Of a stretch of 64,000 nt of DNA, positions 41,879 through 50,793 are shown piece by piece (the stretch's first letter is position 1; every line of letters starts with the position of its first letter). Under the pieces are notes generated by a model. It ran no database searches and was not told the DNA's origin. It saw nothing but the letters and a program-made list of their open reading frames with translations. The translations under genes were made by a program, and so were the position numbers. This DNA is from Jeongeupia sp. USM3 (GTDB lineage Bacteria; Pseudomonadota; Gammaproteobacteria; Burkholderiales; Chitinibacteraceae). Location of the stretch: positions 124,001 to 188,000 of the forward strand of contig NZ_CP017668.1 of the NCBI RefSeq assembly GCF_001808185.1. The letters are read 5' to 3'.

Positions 41879-42969
41879 TGGTCACGATTTCTTCGGTGCA
41901 GGACATCATTGCCGACATCCGCGCCGGCAAGATGGTCATCCTCGTCGACGAGGAAGACCGGGAGAATGAAGGCGACCTGGTGATGGCCGCCGAGTTCGTC
42001 ACCCCGGAAGCGATCAATTTCATGGCCAAGTTCGGCCGCGGGCTGATCTGCCTGACGCTGTCGGCCGAGCGTGGCCGGCAGCTGAATCTGCCGCTGATGG
42101 TCAGCCAGAACGGCTCGGGTCACGGCACCAATTTCACCGTGTCGATCGAAGCCGCCGAAGGCGTGACGACCGGCATCTCGGCGTACGACCGCGCGCTGAC
42201 GATCAAAAAGGCCGTGGCCTTCGACGCCAGGCCGGACGATCTGGTATCGCCGGGCCACGTGTTTCCGTTGCTGGCGCAGCCGGGCGGCGTACTGGTCCGC
42301 GCCGGCCACACCGAAGCGGGCTGTGATCTGTCGCAGCTCGCCGGCCTGCAGCCGGCGTCGGTGATCTGCGAGGTCATGAACGACGACGGCACGATGGCGC
42401 GGCTGCCGCAACTGCTCGAGTTTGCGGCCGAGCACGACCTCAAGGTCGGCACGATCGCCGATCTGATCCATTACCGCAGCCAGACCGAATCGCTGATCGA
42501 GATCGCCGGCCGCCGCAGGGTCGAAACCGCCGCCGGCGCGTTCGAGCTGGTCGTGTTCCGCGACACGCTGTCGACGGCGACGCATCTGGCGCTGGTCAAG
42601 GGGCAACCGCAGCCGGGCAGCGAAACGCTGGTGCGCGTACACGAGCCGCTGTCGGTCGTCGACTGGATCGACCTGGGCGGCAGCAACCATTCGTGGGACG
42701 TCCGCGCTTCGCTCGACGCGATCAACCGCGCGGGCTGCGGCGTGATGGTGCTGCTGCACCGGACCGAAAGCGGCGAAGACCTGCTGGCGCGCGCCTTGCC
42801 CGAACTCGGCCTGAACAAGGTCCGCCGCTGGGACCTGCGCACCTACGGTATCGGCGCGCAGATGCTGCGCGCGCTTGGCGTCGGCAAGATGCGTCTCCTG
42901 AGCCCCGAACGCAAGATGCCGAGCATGGCCGGCTTCGGCCTCGAAGTCACCGGCTTCGAAACCCCCTGA
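41878..42969 (+). CDS. ribB: 3,4-dihydroxy-2-butanone 4-phosphate synthase with degenerate GTP cyclohydrolase II-like domain
   Basis: The N-terminal 200 residues are an intact RibB: MVILVDEEDRENEGDLVMAAE and AGHTEAGCDLSQLAGLQPASVICE form the active site. The C-terminal domain has the GTP cyclohydrolase II fold (VRVHEPLSVVD; KVRRWDLRTYGIGAQML) but lacks the zinc cysteines (the usual LRCDCG segment reads LDAINRAGCG). It therefore probably lacks RibA activity, like the RibBX proteins known in proteobacteria. 363 residues. A separate RibA should exist elsewhere. Confidence 0.92.
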   Translation: MVTISSVQDIIADIRAGKMVILVDEEDRENEGDLVMAAEFVTPEAINFMAKFGRGLICLTLSAERGRQLNLPLMVSQNGSGHGTNFTVSIEAAEGVTTGISAYDRALTIKKAVAFDARPDDLVSPGHVFPLLAQPGGVLVRAGHTEAGCDLSQLAGLQPASVICEVMNDDGTMARLPQLLEFAAEHDLKVGTIADLIHYRSQTESLIEIAGRRRVETAAGAFELVVFRDTLSTATHLALVKGQPQPGSETLVRVHEPLSVVDWIDLGGSNHSWDVRASLDAINRAGCGVMVLLHRTESGEDLLARALPELGLNKVRRWDLRTYGIGAQMLRALGVGKMRLLSPERKMPSMAGFGLEVTGFETP

Positions 42970-42995
42970 ACCGTACGACCCACTGGATTGCCACC

Positions 42996-43469
42996 ATGAG
43001 TTTTGTTCCGAATCGTGACCAGACGCTGCCGCCGCTTGACGGCAAGGGGCTGCATGTCGGCATCGTGACCTGCCGCTTCAACGAAGGGATCACCGTTGCG
43101 CTGCGCAACGCCTGCGTCGGCGAGCTGCTGCGTCTCGGCGTCGCCGAGAACGCCATCGACGAATACGCAGTGCCGGGCGCGCTCGAGGCGCCGCTGGCGC
43201 TGCAGCTGCTGGCCAGAACCGGGCGCTACGATGCGCTGGTCACGCTCGGCTGCATCATCCGTGGCGACACTTATCACTTCGAGCTCGTCGCCAACGAGTC
43301 CGGCGCCGGGGTGACCCGGGTCGGCCTCGATGCGTCGATCCCGATTGCCAACGCCATCCTCACCGTCGAGAACGATGAGCAGGCCGAGGCCCGCAAGACC
43401 GACAAGGGCGTCGATGCCGCCCGCGTCGCCGTAGAAATGGCCCAACTTCAGAAAGCGTTAAAAGCATGA
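42996..43469 (+). CDS. ribH: 6,7-dimethyl-8-ribityllumazine synthase
   Basis: Forms lumazine from the two RibB/RibD products. Recognised by VGIVTCRFNEGITVALRNAC, EYAVPGALEAPLAL and GCIIRGDTYHFELVANESG. 157 residues, normal. It lies 26 bp after ribB and overlaps nusB by four bases, the common rib-nusB linkage in proteobacteria. Confidence 0.95.
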   Translation: MSFVPNRDQTLPPLDGKGLHVGIVTCRFNEGITVALRNACVGELLRLGVAENAIDEYAVPGALEAPLALQLLARTGRYDALVTLGCIIRGDTYHFELVANESGAGVTRVGLDASIPIANAILTVENDEQAEARKTDKGVDAARVAVEMAQLQKALKA

Positions 43470-43954
43470 GCGAACACGAACAGCAAGCAAACACCCCGCC
43501 GGCCAAGCCGAAATCGGCCCGCCGCCGCGCCCGCGAATTCGCGGTCCAGGGGTTGTACCAGTGGAACCTGACCGGCGACACCGTCAACAATATCGAGAAG
43601 TTCCTGCGCGAAAGCAGCCCGCAGTTCGCCAAGGCCGACGAGGCGCTGTTCCGCGCGGTGATGTACGGCGCGATCAAGGAATCGGCCGATCTGATCAGGC
43701 TGATCACGCCGCACGTCGATCGTCCGCTCGAGGAAGTCAGCCCGGTCGAGGCTGCCGTGCTGCTCGCCGGCGCGTTCGAGATCGTCCACATGCCCGAGAC
43801 ACCGTACCCGGTGATCATCAACGAGGCGATCGAGCTGGCCAAGACCTTCGGCGGCAGCGATGGCCACCGCTTCGTCAACGGCGTGCTCGACAAGCTCGCG
43901 GCCGCCGTGCGTGCCGACGAGGTCGAGGCGATCCGCGCAAAGCGGCGCGGCTGA
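43466..43954 (+). CDS. nusB: transcription antitermination factor NusB
   Basis: RNA-binding factor acting with NusE in rRNA antitermination. Motifs RRRAREFAVQGLYQWNLTG at the N-terminus and YPVIINEAIELAKTFGGSDGHRFVNGVLDKL at the C-terminus are characteristic. 162 residues, with a short Lys/Ala-rich N-terminal extension. Overlaps ribH and precedes thiL by 11 bp. Confidence 0.95.
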   Translation: MSEHEQQANTPPAKPKSARRRAREFAVQGLYQWNLTGDTVNNIEKFLRESSPQFAKADEALFRAVMYGAIKESADLIRLITPHVDRPLEEVSPVEAAVLLAGAFEIVHMPETPYPVIINEAIELAKTFGGSDGHRFVNGVLDKLAAAVRADEVEAIRAKRRG

Positions 43955-43965
43955 GCGAACGCCGG

Positions 43966-44925
43966 GTGAACGAGTTCGATCTGATCGGCCGCTACTTTGC
44001 GCGTCCGGCGCGCCGGGCGCTGCTCGGCGTCGGCGACGATTGTGCGCTGCTGGCGCCACCGCCGGCCGGCGAGGTGCTGGCGGTGTCGGTCGACATGCTG
44101 GTCGAGGGGCGGCATTTCTTCGCCGGTGTCGACCCGCATACGCTCGGTCACAAGGCACTGGCGGTCAATCTGTCCGATCTGGCCGCGATGGGCGCGAAGC
44201 CGTCGTGGTTCACGCTGGCGCTGGCCTTGCCGCGCGCCGACGAGGGCTGGCTGGCTGCGTTTGCCGACGGCCTGTTCGCGCTGGCCGATGCCTCGGGCAT
44301 CGAACTCGTCGGCGGCGACACGACACGCGGGCCGCTGACGATCTCGATCCAGGTTGCCGGCCATGTGCCGGCGGGCGGAGCGCTGTGTCGCGACGGCGCC
44401 AAGGCCGGTGATGACGTCTGGGTTTCCGGCCGTCTCGGCGCCGCAGCGATGGCGGTACGGCATCGTGCCGGCGAGCTTGCACTGCCGGTCGAGGTGCTCG
44501 CCCGCTGTGCCGAACGGCTGGACCGGCCTGCGCCGCGCTTGGCGCTGGGCGAGCGGCTGCGTTCGCACGCCAGTGCCGCGCTCGATGTTTCCGACGGACT
44601 CGTCGGTGACTTGGCGCATATCTGCGAGCAGTCCCGGCTTGCCGCCGAGATCGACTGGACCTGCGTTCCGGTCGATCCTGCGCTGCAGGACATGCCCGAG
44701 CCCCTGCGCCAGCGTGCTGCGCTGGCTGGCGGCGACGACTACGAACTGTGCTTTACCGCCGCACCGGCCGAGCGCGACGCGATCGCCGCAATCTCGGCCG
44801 AGCTGGCCTTGCCGCTGACCCGGATCGGTGCAATGCGCGCCGGCACCGGCGTCACCGTGAGGGACGCATCAGGCCGGCTGCTCGATCTCGGCCGCGGCGG
44901 CTTCGATCATTTCTCATCACCATGA
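43966..44925 (+). CDS. thiL: thiamine-monophosphate kinase
   Basis: Phosphorylates thiamine monophosphate to the active pyrophosphate cofactor. N-terminal NEFDLIGRYF followed by LLGVGDDCALL, then VSVDMLVEGRHF, LVGGDTTRGP and LDVSDGLVGDLAH are the ATP- and metal-binding motifs of the family. 319 residues from the GTG at 43966, where homology begins. Followed by pgpA with a short overlap. Part of the nusB-thiL-pgpA arrangement seen widely. Confidence 0.94.
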   Translation: MNEFDLIGRYFARPARRALLGVGDDCALLAPPPAGEVLAVSVDMLVEGRHFFAGVDPHTLGHKALAVNLSDLAAMGAKPSWFTLALALPRADEGWLAAFADGLFALADASGIELVGGDTTRGPLTISIQVAGHVPAGGALCRDGAKAGDDVWVSGRLGAAAMAVRHRAGELALPVEVLARCAERLDRPAPRLALGERLRSHASAALDVSDGLVGDLAHICEQSRLAAEIDWTCVPVDPALQDMPEPLRQRAALAGGDDYELCFTAAPAERDAIAAISAELALPLTRIGAMRAGTGVTVRDASGRLLDLGRGGFDHFSSP

Positions 44926-45443
44926 AGCACTCCGGACACGCGCCGGTCCGGCATCCGGACTGGCGTTTCCTGTTGCGCCATCCGGCGCATTTCATCGCCC
45001 TCGGTTTCGGTGGCGGGCTTGCCCGCAAGGCGCCGGGCACCTGGGGGACGCTGCTCGGCTTGCCGTGCTACGCGCTGCTGCTGCACTGGCTGACGCCGGT
45101 GCAGATTGCCTTGCTGTGCGTGCCGGCATTTGCGCTCGGCGTGTGGGCGGCGGGCATCGCCGGCAGGGCGCTGGGCGTGCACGATCACGGCAGCATCGTC
45201 ATCGACGAGATCGTCGCCATCTGGCTGGTGCTGGCGGCCGTGCCGGCGACGTGGGCGGGGTTTGCCGCGGCGTTCGTGGTCTTCCGCTTCTTCGACATCG
45301 TCAAGCCGTGGCCGATCCGCGTGCTCGATGCGCGCGTGCCCGGCGGGATCGGCGTCATGATCGACGATCTGCTGGCCGCGGTGTACTCGATCGCGGTATT
45401 GCGGCTCGCGCTCCATGTCTGGCCCGGCCTGCTCGGCGTCTGA
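44922..45443 (+). CDS. pgpA: phosphatidylglycerophosphatase A
   Basis: Removes the terminal phosphate from phosphatidylglycerol phosphate in membrane lipid synthesis. 173 residues with four hydrophobic segments. The motifs GFGGGLARKAPGTWGTL, VIDEIVAIW and RFFDIVKPWPI are diagnostic. It overlaps thiL (ATGA) and ends the rib-nusB-thiL-pgpA operon at a strong terminator. Confidence 0.94.
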   Translation: MKHSGHAPVRHPDWRFLLRHPAHFIALGFGGGLARKAPGTWGTLLGLPCYALLLHWLTPVQIALLCVPAFALGVWAAGIAGRALGVHDHGSIVIDEIVAIWLVLAAVPATWAGFAAAFVVFRFFDIVKPWPIRVLDARVPGGIGVMIDDLLAAVYSIAVLRLALHVWPGLLGV

Positions 45444-45470
45444 TCCGGCGGCTTCCGGCCAAGCCATAGA

Positions 45471-45498
45471 AAAAGGCGACCCGCGGGTCGCCTTTTTT
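45471..45498. terminator. bidirectional terminator between pgpA and bamC
   Basis: 12-bp stem AAAAGGCGACCC / GGGTCGCCTTTT with a two-base GC turn (in practice a four-base loop), with T- and A-runs outside. Serves the convergent genes pgpA and bamC. Confidence 0.88.
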
Positions 45499-45512
45499 CA
45501 TCGGGCCAAGGA

Positions 45513-46694
45513 TCAGCGCAGCTGGCCCAGCAGTGCCGAAAGCAGCTTGTTGCGCGTGTCGGCGTCGACGGTGGCGCCGTCCTTGCCGGTCACGGTCAGC
45601 GTCGTCTGGTTGACGCCTTCCTTCAGGCGGACTTCGTAGTCCTTCGGTACCGGCGCCTTGCCGCCCTTGTCGTCCTTCTGCCAGAACGCCAGCGACGAGA
45701 AGAAGCTGCTGCTTTCTTCCTTGCCGATGTCCTCGGCCGCGCGGTGGACGTAGTAGACGCCCTTGCTGCGGTCGCGGTCGGCGACGACGAAGCCGATCCG
45801 GTCGAGCGCTAGGCCGACACGCCGCCAGGCGCGATCGTAGTTGTCGTTGATCTTCAGCGACGTTGCGTCATCGCTCAGCGACGCAAATACCTGGGTGCTG
45901 ACCGGCTTCTTGACGACGGTGGCCGCCTGTTCCTCGGTCATGCCGAAGCGCTGCAGCATCAGCGCGAGCATCTCGGCTTCGAGTTCCACATCGGCCTTGC
46001 GCGGAACCCAGATCGTCTTGGCGTCCGAAGCTGTGGAGCCGAGGCGGCTGGTGTCGGCGTCGCCGGTGTCTTTGTAGACTTCCTGCATGCCACGGTGCGA
46101 CACGTAGATCTCGGTCGTGCCCGGCTGGCTGCCGCGCTCGACGCGGGTGCGGAACTTGTCGAGTTCGCCGGTCGAGATGAAGCTGTCGGCGACCTTGCGA
46201 AGCAGCTTGGTGACCCAGTCCTGCGGCAGGTTGGCGCGGTTTTCCAGCCAGTCGGTTTCCATGATGCCGAGCTGCGGGTTGTCGATCTTCAGGATGAAGC
46301 CATTGTCGAGCCAGAACTGGTGGATTTCGGGCCACAGTTTCTTCGGGTCGCCCTGGACGACGAGCCAGCGCTGGCCGCCGGCCTCGACGAGCTTGGCTTT
46401 CTCGTTCGTCGGCAGCGTCACGGCCGCGGTGCCCGAGGCGGCTTCCTTGCTGACCAAGGCAACGGCGGCGGTACCTGTCGTCGTGGTCGACGTGGCGTCC
46501 GCGCGCTCCGGAATCGTATAGCCCTGGTTCGACGACGGCGAGCTCAGGTCGGGCGGTACTTCGAGCGCATTGGTCGAGATGTTGTCGCTACCCGAACGGT
46601 AGTCGACCTTGCGTTGCAGCATCATTTGATCGCTCGAGCAGCCGGCGAGGCTGATGGCGAGCGCGATCGGGATCAGGCGGAAAAACGGTTTCAT
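45513..46694 (-). CDS. bamC: outer membrane assembly lipoprotein BamC
   Basis: Lipoprotein subunit of the BAM complex that inserts beta-barrel proteins. The signal ends in a lipobox LAGC with C19 as the lipidated residue. The mature part begins with the unstructured segment typical of BamC (DYRSGSDNISTNALEVPPDL), followed by two helix-grip domains. 393 residues, slightly longer than E. coli BamC because of a Thr/Ala-rich linker. ATG at 46694. Downstream of dapA with a 25-bp gap, as in many proteobacteria. Confidence 0.92.
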   Translation of the reverse strand: MKPFFRLIPIALAISLAGCSSDQMMLQRKVDYRSGSDNISTNALEVPPDLSSPSSNQGYTIPERADATSTTTTGTAAVALVSKEAASGTAAVTLPTNEKAKLVEAGGQRWLVVQGDPKKLWPEIHQFWLDNGFILKIDNPQLGIMETDWLENRANLPQDWVTKLLRKVADSFISTGELDKFRTRVERGSQPGTTEIYVSHRGMQEVYKDTGDADTSRLGSTASDAKTIWVPRKADVELEAEMLALMLQRFGMTEEQAATVVKKPVSTQVFASLSDDATSLKINDNYDRAWRRVGLALDRIGFVVADRDRSKGVYYVHRAAEDIGKEESSSFFSSLAFWQKDDKGGKAPVPKDYEVRLKEGVNQTTLTVTGKDGATVDADTRNKLLSALLGQLR

Positions 46695-46719
46695 CGGTTT
46701 CTTCACTAAGGAATTTGGC

Positions 46720-47595
46720 TTACAGCGCACCGGCGCCTTGCATGGCCTGGCGGACGACGGCGTGAGCGCCGTCGGACAGGCGGGTCAGCGGCAGGCGGAT
46801 GCCGCTGCCGATCAGGCCCATCTGCTCGAGCGCCCACTTGACCGGGATCGGGTTGGCTTCGACGAACAGGTGTTTGTGCAGACCCTGCAGCTTGTCGTTC
46901 AGTTCGCGCGCACCGGCAATATCGCCGGCCAGCGCGGCCTTGCACATCTGCGCCATCAGTCGCGGTGCGACGTTGGCGGTGACCGAGATCACGCCGTGGC
47001 CACCCTGGAGGATGAAGGCCATCGTCGAGGCGTCGTCGCCGCTCAGCAGTGTAAAGCCCTTGGGCGCCAGCTTGGTCAGCTCGGCTGCACGCTCGAGGTT
47101 GGCGGTCGCGTCCTTGATGCCGACGATGCCGGACACTTCGGCCAGACGCAGTGCGGTGTCGTTGGCGAGGTCGGCCACGGTGCGGCCGGGCACGTTGTAC
47201 AGCAGCGTCGGCAGGCCGCTTTCTTCGGCGATCGCGCGAAAGTGCAGGAACATGCCTTCCTGGGTCGGCTTGTTGTAGTACGGCACGACCGACAGGCCGT
47301 AGTCGGCGCCGACGTCCCTGGCGCGTTTGGACAGGTGGATGGCTTCGCGGGTCGAGTTGGCGCCGGTGCCGGCGACGACCGGAACACGTCCGGCGGCCTG
47401 TTCGACGACGGCGCGGATGATTTCGATATGTTCTTCGACGTCGACGGTCGGCGATTCGCCGGTCGTGCCGACGGCGACGAGACCGCTGGTGCCTTCGGCA
47501 ATGTGCCAGTCGACGAGCTTGCGCAAGCTCGCAAAATCGAGGCTGCCGTCTTCAAACATCGGGGTGGCCAGTGCCACCAAACTCCCTGTCAACAT
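46720..47595 (-). CDS. dapA: 4-hydroxy-tetrahydrodipicolinate synthase
   Basis: Condenses pyruvate with aspartate semialdehyde at the branch point of lysine and diaminopimelate synthesis. The Schiff-base lysine is K161 (GIKDATANLERA), with Y133 in LLYNVPGRT and the substrate motif AVGTTGESPT. 291 residues, normal length. First gene of the dapA-bamC unit. Confidence 0.96.
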   Translation of the reverse strand: MLTGSLVALATPMFEDGSLDFASLRKLVDWHIAEGTSGLVAVGTTGESPTVDVEEHIEIIRAVVEQAAGRVPVVAGTGANSTREAIHLSKRARDVGADYGLSVVPYYNKPTQEGMFLHFRAIAEESGLPTLLYNVPGRTVADLANDTALRLAEVSGIVGIKDATANLERAAELTKLAPKGFTLLSGDDASTMAFILQGGHGVISVTANVAPRLMAQMCKAALAGDIAGARELNDKLQGLHKHLFVEANPIPVKWALEQMGLIGSGIRLPLTRLSDGAHAVVRQAMQGAGAL

Positions 47596-47676
47596 GCCCG
47601 CATACCCGTTTGGTCAATTGAAACAATCAGCCGGCATTCTAACCGGACCCGGCGCAGGCGGGAACCCGAATCCTGC

Positions 47677-50600
47677 TCAAACTTGCCGCCGTCGGAACCG
47701 GCCGACCAGCCAGTTGCCGAGGTCGTCGAGCCAGGTGAACACGACCGGAACGACGACCAGCGTCAGCAGCGTCGAGGTGATCACGCCGCCGATGATCGCG
47801 TGCGCCATCGGTGCGCGCTGTTCCGAGCCTTCGCCGAACGCGAATGCCAGCGGCAGCATGCCGACGACCATCGCCGCCGTCGTCATCAGGATCGGCCGCA
47901 ACCGGACCCGGCCTGCTTCGGCAATCGCGTCAGGGCGGTTCATGCCCTCGCGTCGCAGGTGATTGACGAAATCGACCAGCAGGATCGCGTTCTTGGTCAC
48001 AAGGCCCATCAGCATGATCACGCCGATGATCGAAAAGATGTTCAGCGTGCTGCGCCACACCAGCAGTGCCAGCAGCACGCCGACGAGGGAGAGCGGCAGC
48101 GAGGTCATGATCGCGAATGGTTGCAGGAAGTGGCCGAACTGCGACGCGAGGATCATGTAGATGAACACGACGCCGAGCACCAGCGCGGCGAGCGCGTAGC
48201 CGGCCGATTCGGTCATGTTCTTGGTGTCGCCGCCAGCGACGAAGCGGTAGCCCGGCGGCAGCTTGAACTCGGTCTGCAGCTTGTCGATGTCGTGCTGGAC
48301 TTCGCCGGTCGTGCGGCCGGCGACGTTGGCGGTGATGTTCGATTCGCGGAACAGGTTGCGGCGGTTGATCTGTACGGGACTCTCGGCGGGCCTGATCGTC
48401 GCGACCTCGGCCAGCGGTACCAGCACCGGCAGGCCCTGGGCGTCGCGCAGGCTGCTGGTGAAATGGACGCTGCCGAGCTTGGCGCCGCTTTCGCGCGCGT
48501 CGGCGGCCAGCCGGACGTTGACGCCGTAACTTTCGCCGTCGGGGGCCAGCCAGGTGCCGCTTTCCTCGCCGGCGACGAGCGGCCGCAGCGCGTTGCCGAT
48601 CTGCGCAAGGTCGAGCCCGAGGCTGGCGGCACGGTCACGGTTGATGTCGACGTCGAGCGCCGGCCGAGCGGCCTTCATGCTGGCCTCGACGTCGACGGCG
48701 CCGGGAATCGCGGCGAGCCGGGTCGTGAAGTCGTGGCTCAGTGCGCGCAGCCGCGCCAGATCGGTGCCTTGCAGCGAAATCTGGATCGTCTTGCCTTCGG
48801 GGCCGCCGCCGCCCAGTGGCTGCAGCGAGCGGATCGACACGCCGGCAACGACCGCAAGGCGCTCGCGGAACAGCGCAATCAGTTCGTCCTGGCTCCGCTG
48901 CCGGGTCGCTTTCGGCGTGAGCATGATCACCATCCGCGCGCTGTTCTTGCCCTGCGCGCCGCCGGTATTGATCGCCGTGTACGTTTCGCGCACTTCGGGA
49001 AAATCCTTGAGTGCCGCCTCGATCTGCCGGGTCTTTGCCGCCGTGTAGTCGAGCGACGAGCCGACCGGCGTTTCGAACTGCAGCGAGACCTTGGACAGGT
49101 CGGGCTTGGGGACGAATTCGGCGCCGATGAAGCGGGCGAGCATGAAGGCGGCGACTAGGCTGGCAACGGCGATGCCGATCACCGCGATCCGGTGCCTGAG
49201 GCTCCACCGGATCAGCGCGCTGTAGCGGTTTGCGAGCCAGTCCATGCCGTTTTCGAAGGCATCGAGCACGCGCCCGAGCGGCCGCTTGCCGCCGTGGACG
49301 TGCGGGTCGGCCCAGACCGACGACAGCATCGGGTCGAGCGTGAACGAGACGAACATCGAGATCAGCACCGCCGCGCACACGGTCAGGCCGAACTGGTGGA
49401 AGAACTTGCCGATGATGCCGCCCATGAAGCCGACCGGCAGGAACACCGCGACGATGGTCGATGTCGTTGCCAGTACCGCCAGACCGATCTCGCGGGTGCC
49501 GTCGATGGCCGCCGTGTAATGATCCTTGCCGAGCGCGGCATGGCGGACGATGTTCTCGCGCACGACGATCGCGTCGTCGATCAGCAGGCCGATGCACAGC
49601 GACAGCGCCATCATCGTCATGACGTTGATCGTGAATCCGGCGATGTAGAGCGCGAAGAAGGTGCCGATCAGCGCGACCGGCAGCGTCAGCCCGGTGATCA
49701 CGGTGCTGCGCCACGAGCCGAGGAAGAGGAAGACGATGGCGATCGTCAGCAGTGCCCCTTCGATCATCGTCGTCTTGACGTCGGCGAGCGAGGCGCGGAT
49801 GCCGTCGGCGTTGTCGCTCAGTACCGACAGCCGGACGCCCTCATTGGCGAACTCGCGGTTGAGCCGGTCCATCTCGGCGTGGATCCGGTCGCTGACCTCG
49901 ACGGTGTTCGCGCCGTTGACCTTCTTGATGTCGATGGCGATCGCCCGCTGGCCGTTGACCAGCGCGAGGCTGTCTTCTTCGGCCTGGCCGTCGCGGACGG
50001 TGGCGACATCGCCGAGATAGACCGGTGCGCCATTGCGCCAGGCAACGACGACCTTGGCGAAATCGGCCGGGTTCTTCAGCCGGCCCTTGATCTGGACAAC
50101 CTCCTCGCGGCCGCGCGCCTGGATCGTGCCGACCGGGATCTCGAGGTTCTGCGCGCGCAGCGCGTTCATCACGTCATTGACGCCGATGCGGACCTCGGCG
50201 AGCTTCTGCGGCTGCAGCACGACCTCGACCTGCCGGGTGATCGCGCCGACGAGCTCGGCCTGGCCGACGCCCTGGATGGTCTCGAAACGCTTCTTGAACA
50301 CCTGTTCGGCGCGGCTCGTCAGTTCGCGCGGGCTGAGCCGGTCCGAGCGCAGCAGCAGCGAGGCGATCGGCAGGTCGTCCGGGCTGTAGCGGCTGATCGT
50401 CGGTGTCTTGACCTCGTCACGGAAAAGCGGCGTGACCGTTGCGACCTTCTCGCGGACATCCTGCACCGCAATCTCGGGCTCGACCGAGAGACTGAACTCG
50501 GCGACGACGACCGAAAGACCCTGGTACGAGAACGAGTACAGCTGTTCGAGGCCGTTGACGGTGTTGAGTGCTTCCTCGATCTTCTTGGTGACGTCCGATT

Positions 50601-50778
50601 CGACGATCTCGGGCGACGCGCCCGGGTACGAGGTGCTGACGACGACGACCGGAAACTTGACGTCGGGCAGTTCTTCGACCGGCAGGCGCGTGATCGAGAA
50701 TAGCCCGAGCACCAGCAGCGACAGCATCATCATCGTCGCGAACACCGGGTTCTGGATGCTGACTCGGGTGAACCACAT
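47677..50778 (-). CDS. RND efflux pump inner-membrane permease
   Basis: 1033-residue resistance-nodulation-division transporter of the AcrB/MdtB/MdtC type. The N-terminus FTRVSIQNPVFATMMMLSLLVLG is typical, with the proton-relay aspartates in GLLIDDAIVVRENIVRHA (transmembrane segment 4) and the two large periplasmic loops expected. Closest in style to the multidrug (HAE1) branch. It follows its membrane-fusion protein gene with a 15-bp gap. No outer-membrane TolC-like gene is adjacent, so an unlinked channel must be used. Substrate unknown. Confidence 0.93.
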   Translation of the reverse strand: MWFTRVSIQNPVFATMMMLSLLVLGLFSITRLPVEELPDVKFPVVVVSTSYPGASPEIVESDVTKKIEEALNTVNGLEQLYSFSYQGLSVVVAEFSLSVEPEIAVQDVREKVATVTPLFRDEVKTPTISRYSPDDLPIASLLLRSDRLSPRELTSRAEQVFKKRFETIQGVGQAELVGAITRQVEVVLQPQKLAEVRIGVNDVMNALRAQNLEIPVGTIQARGREEVVQIKGRLKNPADFAKVVVAWRNGAPVYLGDVATVRDGQAEEDSLALVNGQRAIAIDIKKVNGANTVEVSDRIHAEMDRLNREFANEGVRLSVLSDNADGIRASLADVKTTMIEGALLTIAIVFLFLGSWRSTVITGLTLPVALIGTFFALYIAGFTINVMTMMALSLCIGLLIDDAIVVRENIVRHAALGKDHYTAAIDGTREIGLAVLATTSTIVAVFLPVGFMGGIIGKFFHQFGLTVCAAVLISMFVSFTLDPMLSSVWADPHVHGGKRPLGRVLDAFENGMDWLANRYSALIRWSLRHRIAVIGIAVASLVAAFMLARFIGAEFVPKPDLSKVSLQFETPVGSSLDYTAAKTRQIEAALKDFPEVRETYTAINTGGAQGKNSARMVIMLTPKATRQRSQDELIALFRERLAVVAGVSIRSLQPLGGGGPEGKTIQISLQGTDLARLRALSHDFTTRLAAIPGAVDVEASMKAARPALDVDINRDRAASLGLDLAQIGNALRPLVAGEESGTWLAPDGESYGVNVRLAADARESGAKLGSVHFTSSLRDAQGLPVLVPLAEVATIRPAESPVQINRRNLFRESNITANVAGRTTGEVQHDIDKLQTEFKLPPGYRFVAGGDTKNMTESAGYALAALVLGVVFIYMILASQFGHFLQPFAIMTSLPLSLVGVLLALLVWRSTLNIFSIIGVIMLMGLVTKNAILLVDFVNHLRREGMNRPDAIAEAGRVRLRPILMTTAAMVVGMLPLAFAFGEGSEQRAPMAHAIIGGVITSTLLTLVVVPVVFTWLDDLGNWLVGRFRRRQV

Positions 50779-50793
50779 GGACCGGCTCCTCGT

